A DNA stretch of 64,000 nucleotides, taken from assembly GCF_020283565.1 (NCBI RefSeq), contig NC_060059.1, forward strand, positions 11,415,501 to 11,479,500, in the 5' to 3' direction. A program made the position numbers and the translations under genes. The stretch comes from Trifolium pratense. Lineage: Eukaryota > Streptophyta > Magnoliopsida > Fabales > Fabaceae. Positions 46,132 to 57,614 of the stretch are shown piece by piece (position 1 is the first letter of the stretch; every line of letters starts with the position of its first letter). A model generated the notes under the pieces. It ran no database searches and was not told the DNA's origin. It saw nothing but the letters and a program-made list of their open reading frames with translations.

Positions 46132-46858
46132 ACACATTCAAATTGAATAACTTTGACAAAAAATATACTATCAGTGTGAACTGTGAAGTCTTTGAATTTT
46201 TATAAAAGTAGTGTTTCTCGGTAAACAATTATTTATGAATTATGTCAAAAAAAAAATTATTTATGAATTATCACATCAAAACATATTTCTTTTCTAATAA
46301 ACCTGGCCAATTATGCAAATAGTTAGTTTCCAATGTAATTATTTTTTCACAATTAATCCAAATACAAAAGTATACTTCATTTATTTATGTATTGAAAGTG
46401 TATTTATTTATTTTTTGAAGAATTCCTTAGATACAAAGTAAGTATTGTAATCATTGTTTTTTTTCTGTTCTAAAACATATTTAGGTGAGGAATGGTATCC
46501 AAATGCAAGGTAGAAAAGTCCTTAAAATTTAAAGAACACTTACAAAGAATGTATATTTACTTTCTTCTAAGATATGTCTTGTTAAACTATTATTGTTGAT
46601 ATTAGAATATTCTTTGTTATTATTAGTCATATAGAAAATAAATATAGAAACTTCCATTGTATATATCATTGTAAAAATCAATAGAAAGGTAATAAGATTT
46701 ATTGTTCTGACTTGACTTTTTACCACTGGACCAAACTCTTGAATTGGAGTTTATAAAAAAAAAAACATTATATAAATTAAAGAAAGGTAAATGAATGAAT
46801 GGTTGGTCAAAATTGTTCAAGGTTAAAATATACAGTATAGTTTCATTTGGGGTAAATT
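46132..46858. other. AT-rich spacer with a short A-tail insertion
   Basis: Contains GTC plus an A run (46244-46254) between 17-bp duplications. No gene. Confidence 0.4.
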
Positions 46859-47233
46859 CTAATATGGATCACTTCATCAAGTAATCCATGGTGGACCAGT
46901 CATAAATAACATTATAACGAATACGAATTTTACAAAATCCACCGTTGGATTGAAAGTTTATATCATATAGATCATCCATAGAAAAATTTAGAAAAATTGA
47001 AAATCATTTGATATGTTATTAAGACACATCAAGATTAACGGTTTATTAAATAATGTAAATCTTGATGGGTCTCAATAACATATCAAATGATTTTCAAAAA
47101 AATTTAAAAAAATTATAGATGATTCTATACGATATAAACTTTAAATCCAACTGAGAATTTCGTAAAATTCATATTCGGTAGGTCACTTGTCCACGGTGGA
47201 CCAGCTGTAAAGGTGGTCCACCGTAACATTAGC
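46859..47233. mobile_element. Fold-back MITE, diverged copy 2
   Basis: Palindromic, related to 29723-30120 through AAAATCCACCGTTGGATTGA, TCATATAGATCAT and a central ATTAACGGTTT. The ends (GGTGGACCAG-type words) are less symmetrical, so the borders are approximate. Confidence 0.65.
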
Positions 47234-48723
47234 CTTCATTAGAGCAAAGTTTTGGTAATGATGGCAAATTATATACAGTATTTCATAATAAGTCAGAGAA
47301 TTCTCGGTGAAAAAACAAGCACTATCGAATTAAATCTTTCACGTGTTCATTAAGAAAAAAGGAAAAAAATTAAATCTTCCAAAGGAGTTGATGGGTTTTT
47401 CACTTGACTGTCTCCCCTACAGCAAGACAAGCTTGCAAGTATGGAACCACCACCCACCACACTTTGGTAGTTATAGTTGTTCAATGAATCAATATTGATT
47501 TGATTTGATGGCCGTGTAACGCATAAAGTTACTAACACGTGAATTATTGCCTATATAATATGATGATTGCTATGAGTTTTTTAAAACCCAACTCACTTAA
47601 ACAGTTAAACTTTTCTATATAAAAACAAATGGTTTTGTCCATGCAAAGTGGTAAATTAACCGGAAACATTCATCAGTGTTTCAAGTAGAGCATCTAACAT
47701 TTGCCTCCTTTACGTGTTTTCATTATCTTGCGCTTAATTCACCAGAACTTCTTTCTAAGTTTTCTATATTTATCAAATTCCAATGGCTGTATAAAACCAA
47801 AGCTGACTCTGCTGCATCCTTGACATCAGCTAATATTTGCTTATATCAATGGCTTAAGTATATATGTTTTTTTTATAGCTTTATACTTTTTTTTTTAAGA
47901 AGCTAAATTAGCCCACCCAAATTGGCGCCAGAGAGAATCGAACCTCAGACCTCAAGAGGAGTACACTCCCAGGTCCCAAGCCAATACCAATGCACCAACC
48001 CAAGTAGGTTTTATATAGCTTTATACTATTAGCGAAAAATGTATTTTGAAAAAAAATAACTTATGCAAATATGATAATTTAAATTTATGAAAAAACAGAT
48101 TATGAAGATACATTTTTTTCGTTAGTGAAAACTTATGAATTAACATAAAAGTTATTTATTTGCATCAGTTATTTTTCATAAGCTCAAAAATAAGTTAATC
48201 CAAACATGCCCTTAAAATCAATTGCGAAATAAATCACCTAGAGATTGACTATCAATTTTTATCATATAACATGCATGGATTGCATGGCAAAAAAAAGAGA
48301 CTAATTTTCAAACACAGTAGAAAATAGCAAAACTAAAATTTGAGCCATCTGTGTCTCTAACTCTCTTTACCTTTGCACAGGGCATGAAGAAGTCAAGAAA
48401 GCATAATAGTATAAAGCTTATATGAGACTATAGTAATAATATTTATAATAGTAATAATAATAATATGATCAGTAATAATATTTATATAATATAATAATAG
48501 TAATAATAATATGATCAGATGAAATAAGCATAAAAGAGAATGACCTGGTGTATAGGCCTACACACGAATCAGGATTGGATGACATTTTCAATGGCGAAAA
48601 GAAACTTGAACAGTTTCCGTTAAATACTGAGGGGAATATAGACAGAAGCATTGGAGGCTTGTGAAATCACATTTGATAGATAATGTGGAAGCATTTTCAA
48701 GTTTTGTACTATAGCGCGCCTGA
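47234..48723. other. Spacer and 3' flank of the CCCH gene
   Basis: No gene. Holds a SINE (47888-48013) and AT-rich duplicated blocks with AATAATATGATCAG (about 48430-48520). The 3' UTR of the CCCH gene lies just below 48724. Confidence 0.35.
47888..48013 (-). mobile_element. tRNA-derived SINE, copy B
   Basis: Same family and orientation as 10732-10858, nearly identical in the body. Perfect 14-bp duplications TATAGCTTTATACT flank it (47874-47887 and 48014-48027). Confidence 0.88.
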
Positions 48724-51700
48724 TCAACGTATCTCACCACTCTGTCTGCTGCTTCTGCTACCGTTTAAAGAAGCAGAACTTTGGCTTGAGAGTTGCGCAT
48801 CAGACAGTGAGACAGACCCACCTTGTGAAAAATTTAAACCGACTGAAGTACCAGAACCATTTCCGGAAGAATGCATTCTGGCTGGATAGGATTCCTTTTT
48901 GGGACCTGACTTCAGTTCAGGCCGAAACTCTGAATATGTCGTTGAAGGAACCAGGCTAGATAGTAAAGACCCAACTGGGTATGGAGCAACTGGAACATCA
49001 ATAAGAGAAGATGCTGATGGACTGTATCTCATTGACCCCACAGGATGATCGAACTTGCACGTCGAGCCAAACTTGCAGTGCCCATTTTGTAAATAAAACA
49101 AACAAGGCTGTACACCCTGTTTTCTAGAAAATAAATTAATTACGAACAATTCCCAAAAGAATACACATAAATTAAGGTGCTAATACAAACATTTTTGTTA
49201 ATCGGCAAAAATAGTGCTAACACAGCATTATAATGTGACCAAAAACAATTAGTGATTAGATTCAGTTTAATACTTCGTATGAATAGTAAAAGTTCAATCA
49301 GCTAGTTAACTCTAATAATACTCGTTATAAATGAATGGAAAAGCATGCATATGATACGCAATAAATAATTAATCTATAGAGCTACTTAATGTGGCTAACT
49401 ACATTATATGTCCAAACGTTGCAGCCACAATGCAAGTGTACATAACCGCATAGCTTGTTCCATCACAAATCCTCCGTAAGAGGAGAAAAAAGATCACCGC
49501 AGCCATAATTTACTTACAAGGTGATGAACATTGCTTTTTTGCAGCCGCGTCTTTAATCCTATGTTTCCATCTCATATCCTCTCAACCATGATAAGACACC
49601 AACCAAGCAAAGCACAGGTTAAGAAAGAATAGAAACTACCATACGGCAACTTTAACATTATGTGCATCACTACATTGACATTTTGAGCAGGAAACTGGAA
49701 AGGCTTAACCATCAATTCCGAATTAGGATCGACTAATGAAACCTTGGGTTTTCTGAGCTGAATAACCGTTCAAAAATTATATCCATATAAAACAATCACA
49801 AGCTCATAAATTTTATTTTAAAAACATAGAACTTTTGAATTACAAACACTTAGAATGCAACAAGTAACATGACAATTTAAAAGGAAATATATTGAATACG
49901 AGATTTTGCATTAAGACTGTTACATATATATCATTACAATAATGTGCATTCATCCGAGCTTAGGAGAGTTGGTCCTTGACATGGTATCATGGCTTCAAAT
50001 TGAATGACCAAGTGACCATAGGTTTGATCCATGTAACCCCCATTTTTCGGAATAAACAGACAAATACTATGTCTCAAACCCATGCTTTTGTGTGAGGGAG
50101 CAGGATAGATAGAGAAAGCCAATCATGTTCCATCAAGGAATCAAGCAAGGTTGTCAAAATCGAGATCCTTCCTAGGATCAATTGGGGAGAGAGAAAAAAT
50201 TTAATTGTGTGATCATATCATGATCCATAATCAAAATACAAATAATGATAACTTTAAAATCACCTCTAACATTTATTTCAACTCTAATTAAATATATAAT
50301 GATATAAATGACATTCAAAACTTAAATTGAAGTTATAATTTATGAAAGAGTTCTAGCACCACTCGGTTGCAGCAGCACCAACATGATGGAACAGCAACTC
50401 AGATTGGAGGGGAACATAACTACTCAATATCAAATTGAATTGGAATACACATGGGGAAACGGCCATAAGGATGGGGTCTTTTAATTTATAGAACTAGGCG
50501 AGTAGCATTTTCTGAAAAAGAAAAGTTTTCCACCATTTGAGGGAGCATTTATTAGGGACAGTCCTACAGCATTCTCACCATGCAGTTGTGCAAAAAACAT
50601 TAATACTAACGACACAGGTAACAAGTTAAACACCGAGCAGGGACATTGGCCCTAAGCCCCTAAAAGAACAGCTTTGTTTAGACTAGCAACAGATTTTGGT
50701 TTCTAATACATAGGAAGTACTGACGGCATGTCATGACTCCTAGCAGAATACATTTATTATTTACATATTTATATGGTTGATATCAGAAATTACAAGTCAA
50801 GCAGCATAAATTTAAACCAAATGAAAGAAAACTAAACAATCGATTCAACAAATAACCAAATTGAGATACCATTCATACCGGGCGTAACGGAAGACCAATG
50901 GGACTAAGAAGTGGTCGTGCAACACCCTGATCCTGCGGATGATGATATCGACAAGCTAATCCAAATTTACAGTCTCCAGTTCTCAGATAGTATTGGCAGA
51001 CCGGTTCACCAGGTCTTTCAGGAAATACTTTTTCCTGCAGGCTGCTTCCTGCAGGGCCAGGAGAAGAGGGCAGAGGAGTATAAGGTCTAGCAAAAGCTGA
51101 TGTTGATGACGACAACTGGGTCAATCCATATAGAGAAGTAGCCCCAACAGCAGGTTGCGCGCCAGGAGATAACACAGGGCTTACAGGAGCCTGCACTAAT
51201 TTAAAATCATCACAATATTGTAAGTACTAAAGCAAAGGAACAAAAAAGACTTTCACATACAATATATACACACACAGATATGTCTCTCACCGAATAAGGA
51301 CTCCATCCAGGAAATGGAACAACCCCTGGGGAAAGAAGTACAGGACCATAAGCCCCTTGTACATACGAACCAGGTAACACAGGAGGTCTAGCCACTCTCA
51401 CGCTTGGGGAAGCTCCTCCAAACTGTTCAGGCAGAGGAACAGTTGGAGACTGCACCTGTTGATAAAATTGAGGTGCAGATGCTGGCAATGACGTGCCAGC
51501 AGGTTGAGGATGGTGGAATTTACAAGTTACGCCAAATTTGCACTGCCCCGTTTTCAAATAATAGGAGCACTCATTCTCGCCCTGTTTAAACAAAAGACAC
51601 GGTTTAACCATATGCACAATTCTCTATAAATAATAGATAAGGAAGAAAAAGAGAACAAAAATAGGAGTCAAACCGGTCGTAATGGGTATCCATAAATATT

Positions 51701-52743
51701 TAGTGGAGCTTGGCTTAAATATCCCCCTCCATTTTTGGGATGGTGGAATTTACAGGACGCGCCGAATTTACAGGTTCCAGTTTTTAAATAATACTGCTCA
51801 TCACAAAGAAAAAAAAACAACCACAATTAGTATAACCCTTTTATTAAACAGTAAAGATAAGAAGTTTCTGAACCAAATACAGTAATAAGTTAATAACAAA
51901 TATCATTGAAAATAAACAAACTATACCTGACATGGAGGTTCCCCGAGCCGTTCTGGGTAGTCCCCCGTAGCTCTTACTGCAGCAGCAACCTGAACAGGAA
52001 CAGTAATTGAGTTGACTCAGTTCATATATTTATATCCTTTAGCAAATGTTATTGTTTTTTTGGTGTTAACCCTCTGGTTCCCAAGGGAACGGGCCTAGTA
52101 ATCCAGAGTTCGGCCACGAGGTAAGTAAAGTCTGACCAAGAATTGTTCCCACTAGGAATCAATTAGCGAATGTATATTACTTAAATGGAATATTGCATTC
52201 TTCTAATACTTTTTTCCTTACTAATACTAACACGTGTTTATACATGAATCTTAACAATTAACAATTTAGGAATAACACTAAACAATCCAGTCAAAAAAGG
52301 CAATAAAATAGTATCTACTACTAAAACTAACAGCAATAAAACACTTCCATGAAATTCAAACATAATGTAGATATCTAAAAACGATTAAAACCGTTACCGC
52401 AGCACGATCACGCGGATGATTGAATCGACACCTTCCACCATAACCACAGAACCCAGTTCGCATATAATAAGCACAATTAGGCACACCATGTCGTTCAGGG
52501 TAAGATTCACCACCACCAATCGTTAAATGCCACATCGAATCTACAACACCTACAACACAAAAACCAAATTCAAAACCCTAATTATTATTAAAAACAAAAT
52601 CCCTAACATAAACATAACAATAACAAAACCCTAACATAACAACAACCTCCGAGAGCAGTTGTATCAGCAGTAGGTGAACGCCATTCATGTTGATTTAACG
52701 GGTTGGATCCGTTTCTAGTGGGGCTCCGAACGTACAAGTCCAT
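48724..52743 (-). CDS. ZFN-type protein with five CCCH zinc fingers, seven exons
   Basis: Exons in coding order: 52647-52743, 52398-52549, 51927-51989, 51674-51793, 51291-51581, 50879-51190 and 48724-49116; product about 475 aa. All junctions are GT-AG and keep frame. Five fingers of the C-x8-C-x5-C-x3-H type occur: [80 protein letters not shown] and [20 protein letters not shown]. The second finger is split across the exon 3/4 junction. A Pro/Ser-rich linker separates fingers 3 and 4, and the Ser-rich tail ends in SRQSGEIR. Plant ZFN-like CCCH proteins are nucleic-acid-binding, thought to act on RNA or chromatin; no specific target can be read here. Exon 2 has two possible in-frame acceptors 9 nt apart. 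Confidence 0.94.
52052..52155 (-). mobile_element. SINE in intron 2 of the CCCH gene
   Basis: Minus-strand copy of the family at 971-1162 (ACCTCGTGGCCGAACTCTGG on the minus strand), with its A tail as the T run at 52055. Flanks TTAGCAAATGTTAT and TTAGCGAATGTATAT look like a diverged duplication. Confidence 0.65.
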
Positions 52744-53215
52744 TTTTGTTTGTTGTGTTTGGGGTTTTTGAGGTTGTTTTGTTTGTTCACCTGTACACAG
52801 CAACAACTTTACAAAGAGTGATCTAGAATGTTCTGGAAGATCGGCGAGCTTAGCTCGTCTTTCTTCCTTCCTAATTGAGAACCCGACACACAGAAAATGG
52901 GTTTTTCTTTTCACACGTTCTTTGTGTTCTCGTTCGTGTGTGTGTGTGTGTGTGTTAGTGTTTCTTTCTCTTTCTTCTAGTTTTTCACTCTCTCTCTCTC
53001 TGGAACTGTATGTACGGTCACTGATTTTCTTTTCTTTTCTTTCTGTGTTGTTTTTATTTTCAGATTTTCAGAATTAATATAATTTTCTGTTTTTTTTTTT
53101 TTTTTTTTTGTGTGCCCGCCAAATAGAGGAAATGTTTGTTGTATTTCGCGGAATAAAAATATCATCATATCATAGTTTATAACGGAAAACGGAGTGTTCT
53201 CACCAACTACGGAAG
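52744..53215 (-). promoter_or_regulatory. 5' UTR and promoter region of the CCCH gene
   Basis: Upstream of the ATG at 52743 the minus strand is GA-rich, with a (CA)n run (52936-52955), a GAGAGAGAGAGA stretch (52988-53001) and a long A run (53092-53109). Such GA tracts are common in plant leaders. No clear TATA box. Confidence 0.4.
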
Positions 53216-53985
53216 ATCCTAGCCGTAGAATGGAATTTATTATTTATTTTCGAATTAATTAATAGTAGCGTCAACATGTACCATCTATTTGGTCCAAAAA
53301 AGAATAAAAATAATGTTAGCATTAGTACATTTTTTTTGGCTGGAACTCAAATCTCACTAAACTAGTAGTACTAGTGAGTAAAGTAGTGACCGACACTCGT
53401 CCTTTGAAAAATGACGCCAATGTCCCTTGCCTTACAACTTCTTTTGTTTGGTTGGTTGGGGTTAATGATATACGGCTGTTAGAGATATTTGTCCCAAAAA
53501 GTATTTGAATTTTGAAAAGAGTAATTTAGTAAAATTTACATTATTTCTCTCTTTTATTTATATTCATGTAAAATGGTTAAATAGTTCACTTAATATGAGA
53601 TGGAGTAACAACTTTAATTGCATTTGTATAAAACTTATGTTTCCAAGTTGTTGATTTTAAAGTTCAATGCAATATTTAGAATGTTTTGTCAATAATTAGG
53701 AAATCTCAATAGCACTTAGATAAGATGACACGAGTCTCTTTTAGCTTAACTAAAGTTTTAGGTTTGATCTCTGACTATGATATGTTTGTCATCCATATTT
53801 GAACCTCACAAGTCTCAAAGAATTGGTCTATGCAATTGCACGCACAGAGGATACTTAATTAACGAAAATAAAATAATTGTTAGTTAGTGTAAGTTGTTGT
53901 TTTTAACATTCAATGCAATATTAATGTTTTTGTCAATAATATTTTTACTTATTAAAAATTACGTTATGTCAAATTTCTTGTGTGA
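53216..53985. other. AT-rich spacer
   Basis: No gene seen. Confidence 0.3.
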
Positions 53986-53989
53986 TATT

Positions 53990-54795
53990 TGTGAATGCAT
54001 TCATGTAATGGTTCCTCCGTATGATGTTTTAGGAGATGATAGTATTGCTCGGAGTGATTCTTGTCTTGCCAATTTTACCATGGCTAAGCTTTTTCCGTCA
54101 TTAATCCTCCCTTAGGGTGCAGTTGATTTTTTTCAAACTCGTAGAAATGGAAATGTCTAATGAGAATATGGATCAAACACTAGAAAATTGTTCTGGGTAT
54201 CCTTCTCATTGATGATCTCAGAGCTCGATTGGATTTCTATGCCTCTAACCTTTGTTCCGAGATTAAAAGATAACTTCAAGTGTTACAAGACTGCCTATTT
54301 GCTACTAAGATATAACAGACTGTCTCGGAGAATAACCTAGCTAAGTGCCCATTTTCTCACCATGTGTCTTATTCACTTGCTTAATGAAAATTAATGCTTC
54401 AACCTCTAGACCTTGGCATTTGGTCTCTAAGGTTTGGCGTTCGATCATTTATGATTCTACTGAAATTATTTCATATTTAATAATGATTGCAATTATCATC
54501 TATAAGTTGTTTTTGTGATTAGGAGAATGGTGGAGGCTAATTTAGTTAGTCTTCCAAACCTTACCTTTGATTTTCATATTATTTAAGGTCATGTCTGTCG
54601 TGAAGGAAACCAAATAGTCAATATTTTAGTCAAATTTGACCTCTCCTTAAACTGTCACGGTGAAATATTTTATTTTATTCTCGCTTTCGTGTTGAATGTT
54701 GGTTTTGCCAATGATGTGGTTGTTTCTTTTCCTAGGGGTTCTAGCCTTGTTTGTTTGGGCTTTTAGCCCTTTCTAGTATTCAATAAAAAAAAATT
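53990..54795 (+). pseudogene. Degenerate LINE 3' end with RNase H remnant
   Basis: The piece GHVCREGNQIVNILVKFD, from about 54588, matches the H-x-x-R-E-x-N-x-x-A/V-D/N end of the RNase H domain in plant L1-like LINEs. Several stops and frameshifts interrupt the surrounding sequence. The copy ends with GGGCTTTTAGCCCTTT and AATAAAAAAAAA, a LINE-type 3' terminus. Confidence 0.55.
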
Positions 54796-54803
54796 ATTAC
54801 TTA

Positions 54804-54954
54804 GGGTCCGTTTGGTATGATGGAAAGAAAGTGAGAGGAAAGAAAATTATGTAAACCGATGAATGAACTTGAATTGTAAAGTAGTCCAAATTCATCTCTT
54901 GGAATGCGTAATATTTTTTTCTTCCTCTTTCTTTCTGCTCAACCAAACGGAGCC
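54804..54954. mobile_element. Short MITE
   Basis: 151 bp. Imperfect inverted repeats of about 35 bp: GGGTCCGTTTGGTATGATGG on the left and, read inward, GGCTCCGTTTGGTTGAGCAG on the right. Flanks TTA and GTA are compatible with a decayed Tourist/PIF target duplication. Confidence 0.65.
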
Positions 54955-56105
54955 GTATTTCCTGTAGATGGATAAATAGATAAGATAACACAATAAATGA
55001 TCAATGATATTATAAGAAAAAATAAAGAATGATACCAAAAATAAGTAAATTTATTGGTTGTCATGTCTTGATATGTGTAAAGTGTAAAAAAAATACGTAC
55101 GATTAAAAAGAAATGGAGGGAGTACAATTTTTTTAGGGAAACTCAAATAATTACTTTAATCAATATGATATTCAGATATTGGGACTTGGGAGAGTTGGGA
55201 ATAATAAATTCTACTACGAGCATAACCTTAAATCTTTTATGTACAGGTGCGCACACACACATCAAAGATAAAAATTAAATTATAAATAATTTTGTCACAT
55301 CAATCAATATCAAATAATAATTTTATCTTTAAATTTTATTTTGTTGTGTATGTGTGCCTAAATTTGAATAGTTTGTATTTGTGTCTATGGAAGTGTTCCT
55401 TGTTGGAAATAAGACTCTCCACCCCAAAAGAATAATTTGGGTTTGATTCATGGAATCTTTTATTTCGGTAGGTAGGTAAAAAAAAACAAGATGTTGTGTT
55501 GCTTACTCGAGGATTAGTCATGCAGTGGGTTTAGAAGTCCTAAGCCGTGGAGATACCTTAAAGCACCTAATAGATACTAAAGATCCTAATATGTTGGGTT
55601 AGCAACAAAAGAAAAAAAAAGTAATAGCTATCGAGGTTCTCTCTAAGAAGTCTAATTGTTGAACTTCTAAAGATTAACTTATAAATTATAAATTCGTATA
55701 TCATAATAGACTTATTTGATGATAATTTCTTCGCGTGAACATATAATTTTTGTTACTTGATTATAGTAATGGAACCAGAAATTTTCATTACTGTATGCAA
55801 CAAATATATAAATTTGTAGCATTAATATATATACTTCCACATACACGAAATTTTTAAGATTAGAAGTTGAGAAGTGTTCTAAACTTGACTTTCTTTCTGT
55901 TAGATTTTTTTTTACCAAATTAAAACTATGTTCAAATGATACACATACAATATGGTCCCATTTGGATTTGACTTATTTTTTAGCTCATGAAAATAGTTTA
56001 CACAAAAAAAAAACTTTTATATTAATTCATAAATTATCACTAACAAAAATTATACCTTTATGAACTAAGTTGAAAGACTTATAATACACAAAACTTATTT
56101 ACATA
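54955..56105. other. AT-rich spacer
   Basis: No gene seen. Confidence 0.3.
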
Positions 56106-56201
56106 AGTTGTTTTGCATGAAGTTTTCTCTCCCGACCCCCCTCATTTCTTTTATACCCCCTGAATTTCCGTTTTTACCCTTGGGGGGTACTGCGGTTTAT
56201 A

Positions 56202-56350
56202 AAAACCGAAGTCTTTTGACATCTTGAAACATTTCGGTAACTGCGAACCGAACGTGGTGTTGACATCGTTCGGTATCCACGAACCGAATGTAGGGTTGCT
56301 TCGGTGGATATTAACCGAAGGGTTGATTCGGTTAATATTAACCGAAGTTG
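56202..56350. repeat. Palindromic subterminal repeat array, left end of MULE
   Basis: Successive imperfect palindromes of CGGTT...AACCG, including the perfect 20-bp TTCGGTTAATATTAACCGAA at 56327-56346. Probable transposase-binding or cruciform-forming zone (inference). Confidence 0.7.
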
Positions 56351-56861
56351 TCTTACATATGAACAATTTCAGTAAGTTCGTTTTATTTTGAAAAACAAAC
56401 CACAAAACTCCTCTCTTCCTTTCTTCTACACATTTGCGGCCAACTTCAACATCCAACTTCAAATCACATTTCATCAAGTAAGTTTCTTTCCTTTATTTGT
56501 CATTCTATGCATTCCTCATGACCATGACATTTCAAATTCATTTTTTGTTCTTCCGTATAAAAATTCCAAAATTTCAATATCTGATTATTGAGTTAAATTG
56601 TTGATTATGTTGTTTGAATCGTTGATTATTGGTTAGTTGTTAGATTGGTTACATACTAGCATGAATGAATGTTGCTAATTGAGTTAAATGTGAATATGAA
56701 GCTAATTGAGTTATAGTGTACTCTAAGTGTTTGTCAAAATGTACGAGTGAATATGAATGCATGTTTCCATTTGAATTATGTTTCCATTGTTGCAAGAATC
56801 ATGTGTTCGATTGAATTATAAGTATTGTATTGACTGTGAATTTATTTATCTATGTATAGAT

Positions 56862-57614
56862 ATGGAAGAAAATCTACCTAGGGGTAGGCATGGAAAGGCA
56901 ATCAATGCACATGCTTCCGCTCGTAGAGAGCTTGCTGCAAATCATCCGTCCAAACGAGGTCGTCGCAAAGGACCAACTCCGGGGCAAGGTACACATGATG
57001 CCGAGGCGGGTGGGTCGCATACACGTGGACGGACACGTCTAGGACAATCATTGGTGGTGCAAGATGAATTTGATGCCGACCAATTTTTAAATGCGTGTTT
57101 TGATTATGATGATCTTGGATCACCACAAGTCTCACCACAAGTCTCACCGCAACACTCACCGCAAGATGAACCGCAAGACCCACCGCAACAACCACCTCGA
57201 CAACAACGGCGCAAACCAGTACGCCGAAAACCACCAAAGTGTTCACGTAATGATGATGAAGTAGGTTTTGGAGGAGGACCGACGGATTTGTCCTTGTTAA
57301 CGGAGTACGATAAGCATATGGCTATTCCGATATGGTATGCAGACCCAAATGACAAAGAGGTAAACCAATTTAAAATACGACGATTATTTTATTAAAAATG
57401 TTGTGATTACGTTAGCTCGATAATTTTTTGTGTTATTTGAATTTTTCAGATTTTAGCGGTAAATTTACGTTGCATCGCCAGCGGAAAAAAAGTTATTAAT
57501 ATACAAAAACCGTCGCGCCGCACGGACAGATGGTTTTGGGATGTGGTTGAAGCATCGGGATCTGCTGGTGGATCTTGTTCCACGGACCACCTTTTTCTTT
57601 TTAGCCCCTTTTGA
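56862..57614 (+). pseudogene. Truncated plant-mobile-domain (MAIN-like) gene
   Basis: Exons 56862-57359 and 57450-57614, joined by GT-AG in phase, give a 220-aa frame. The N-terminus is basic and low-complexity (RGRHGKAINAHASARREL), followed by a Pro/Gln repeat (PQVSPQVSPQHSPQDEPQ). Then comes GGPTDLSLLTEYDKHMAIPIWYA with WFWDVVEASG, the start of the plant mobile domain found in MAIN/MAIL1 proteins and in many MULEs. Most of the ~400-residue domain is missing. The frame ends in unrelated residues that are antisense to the transposase gene's last exon. Probably non-functional, though the frame is still open. Confidence 0.75.
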
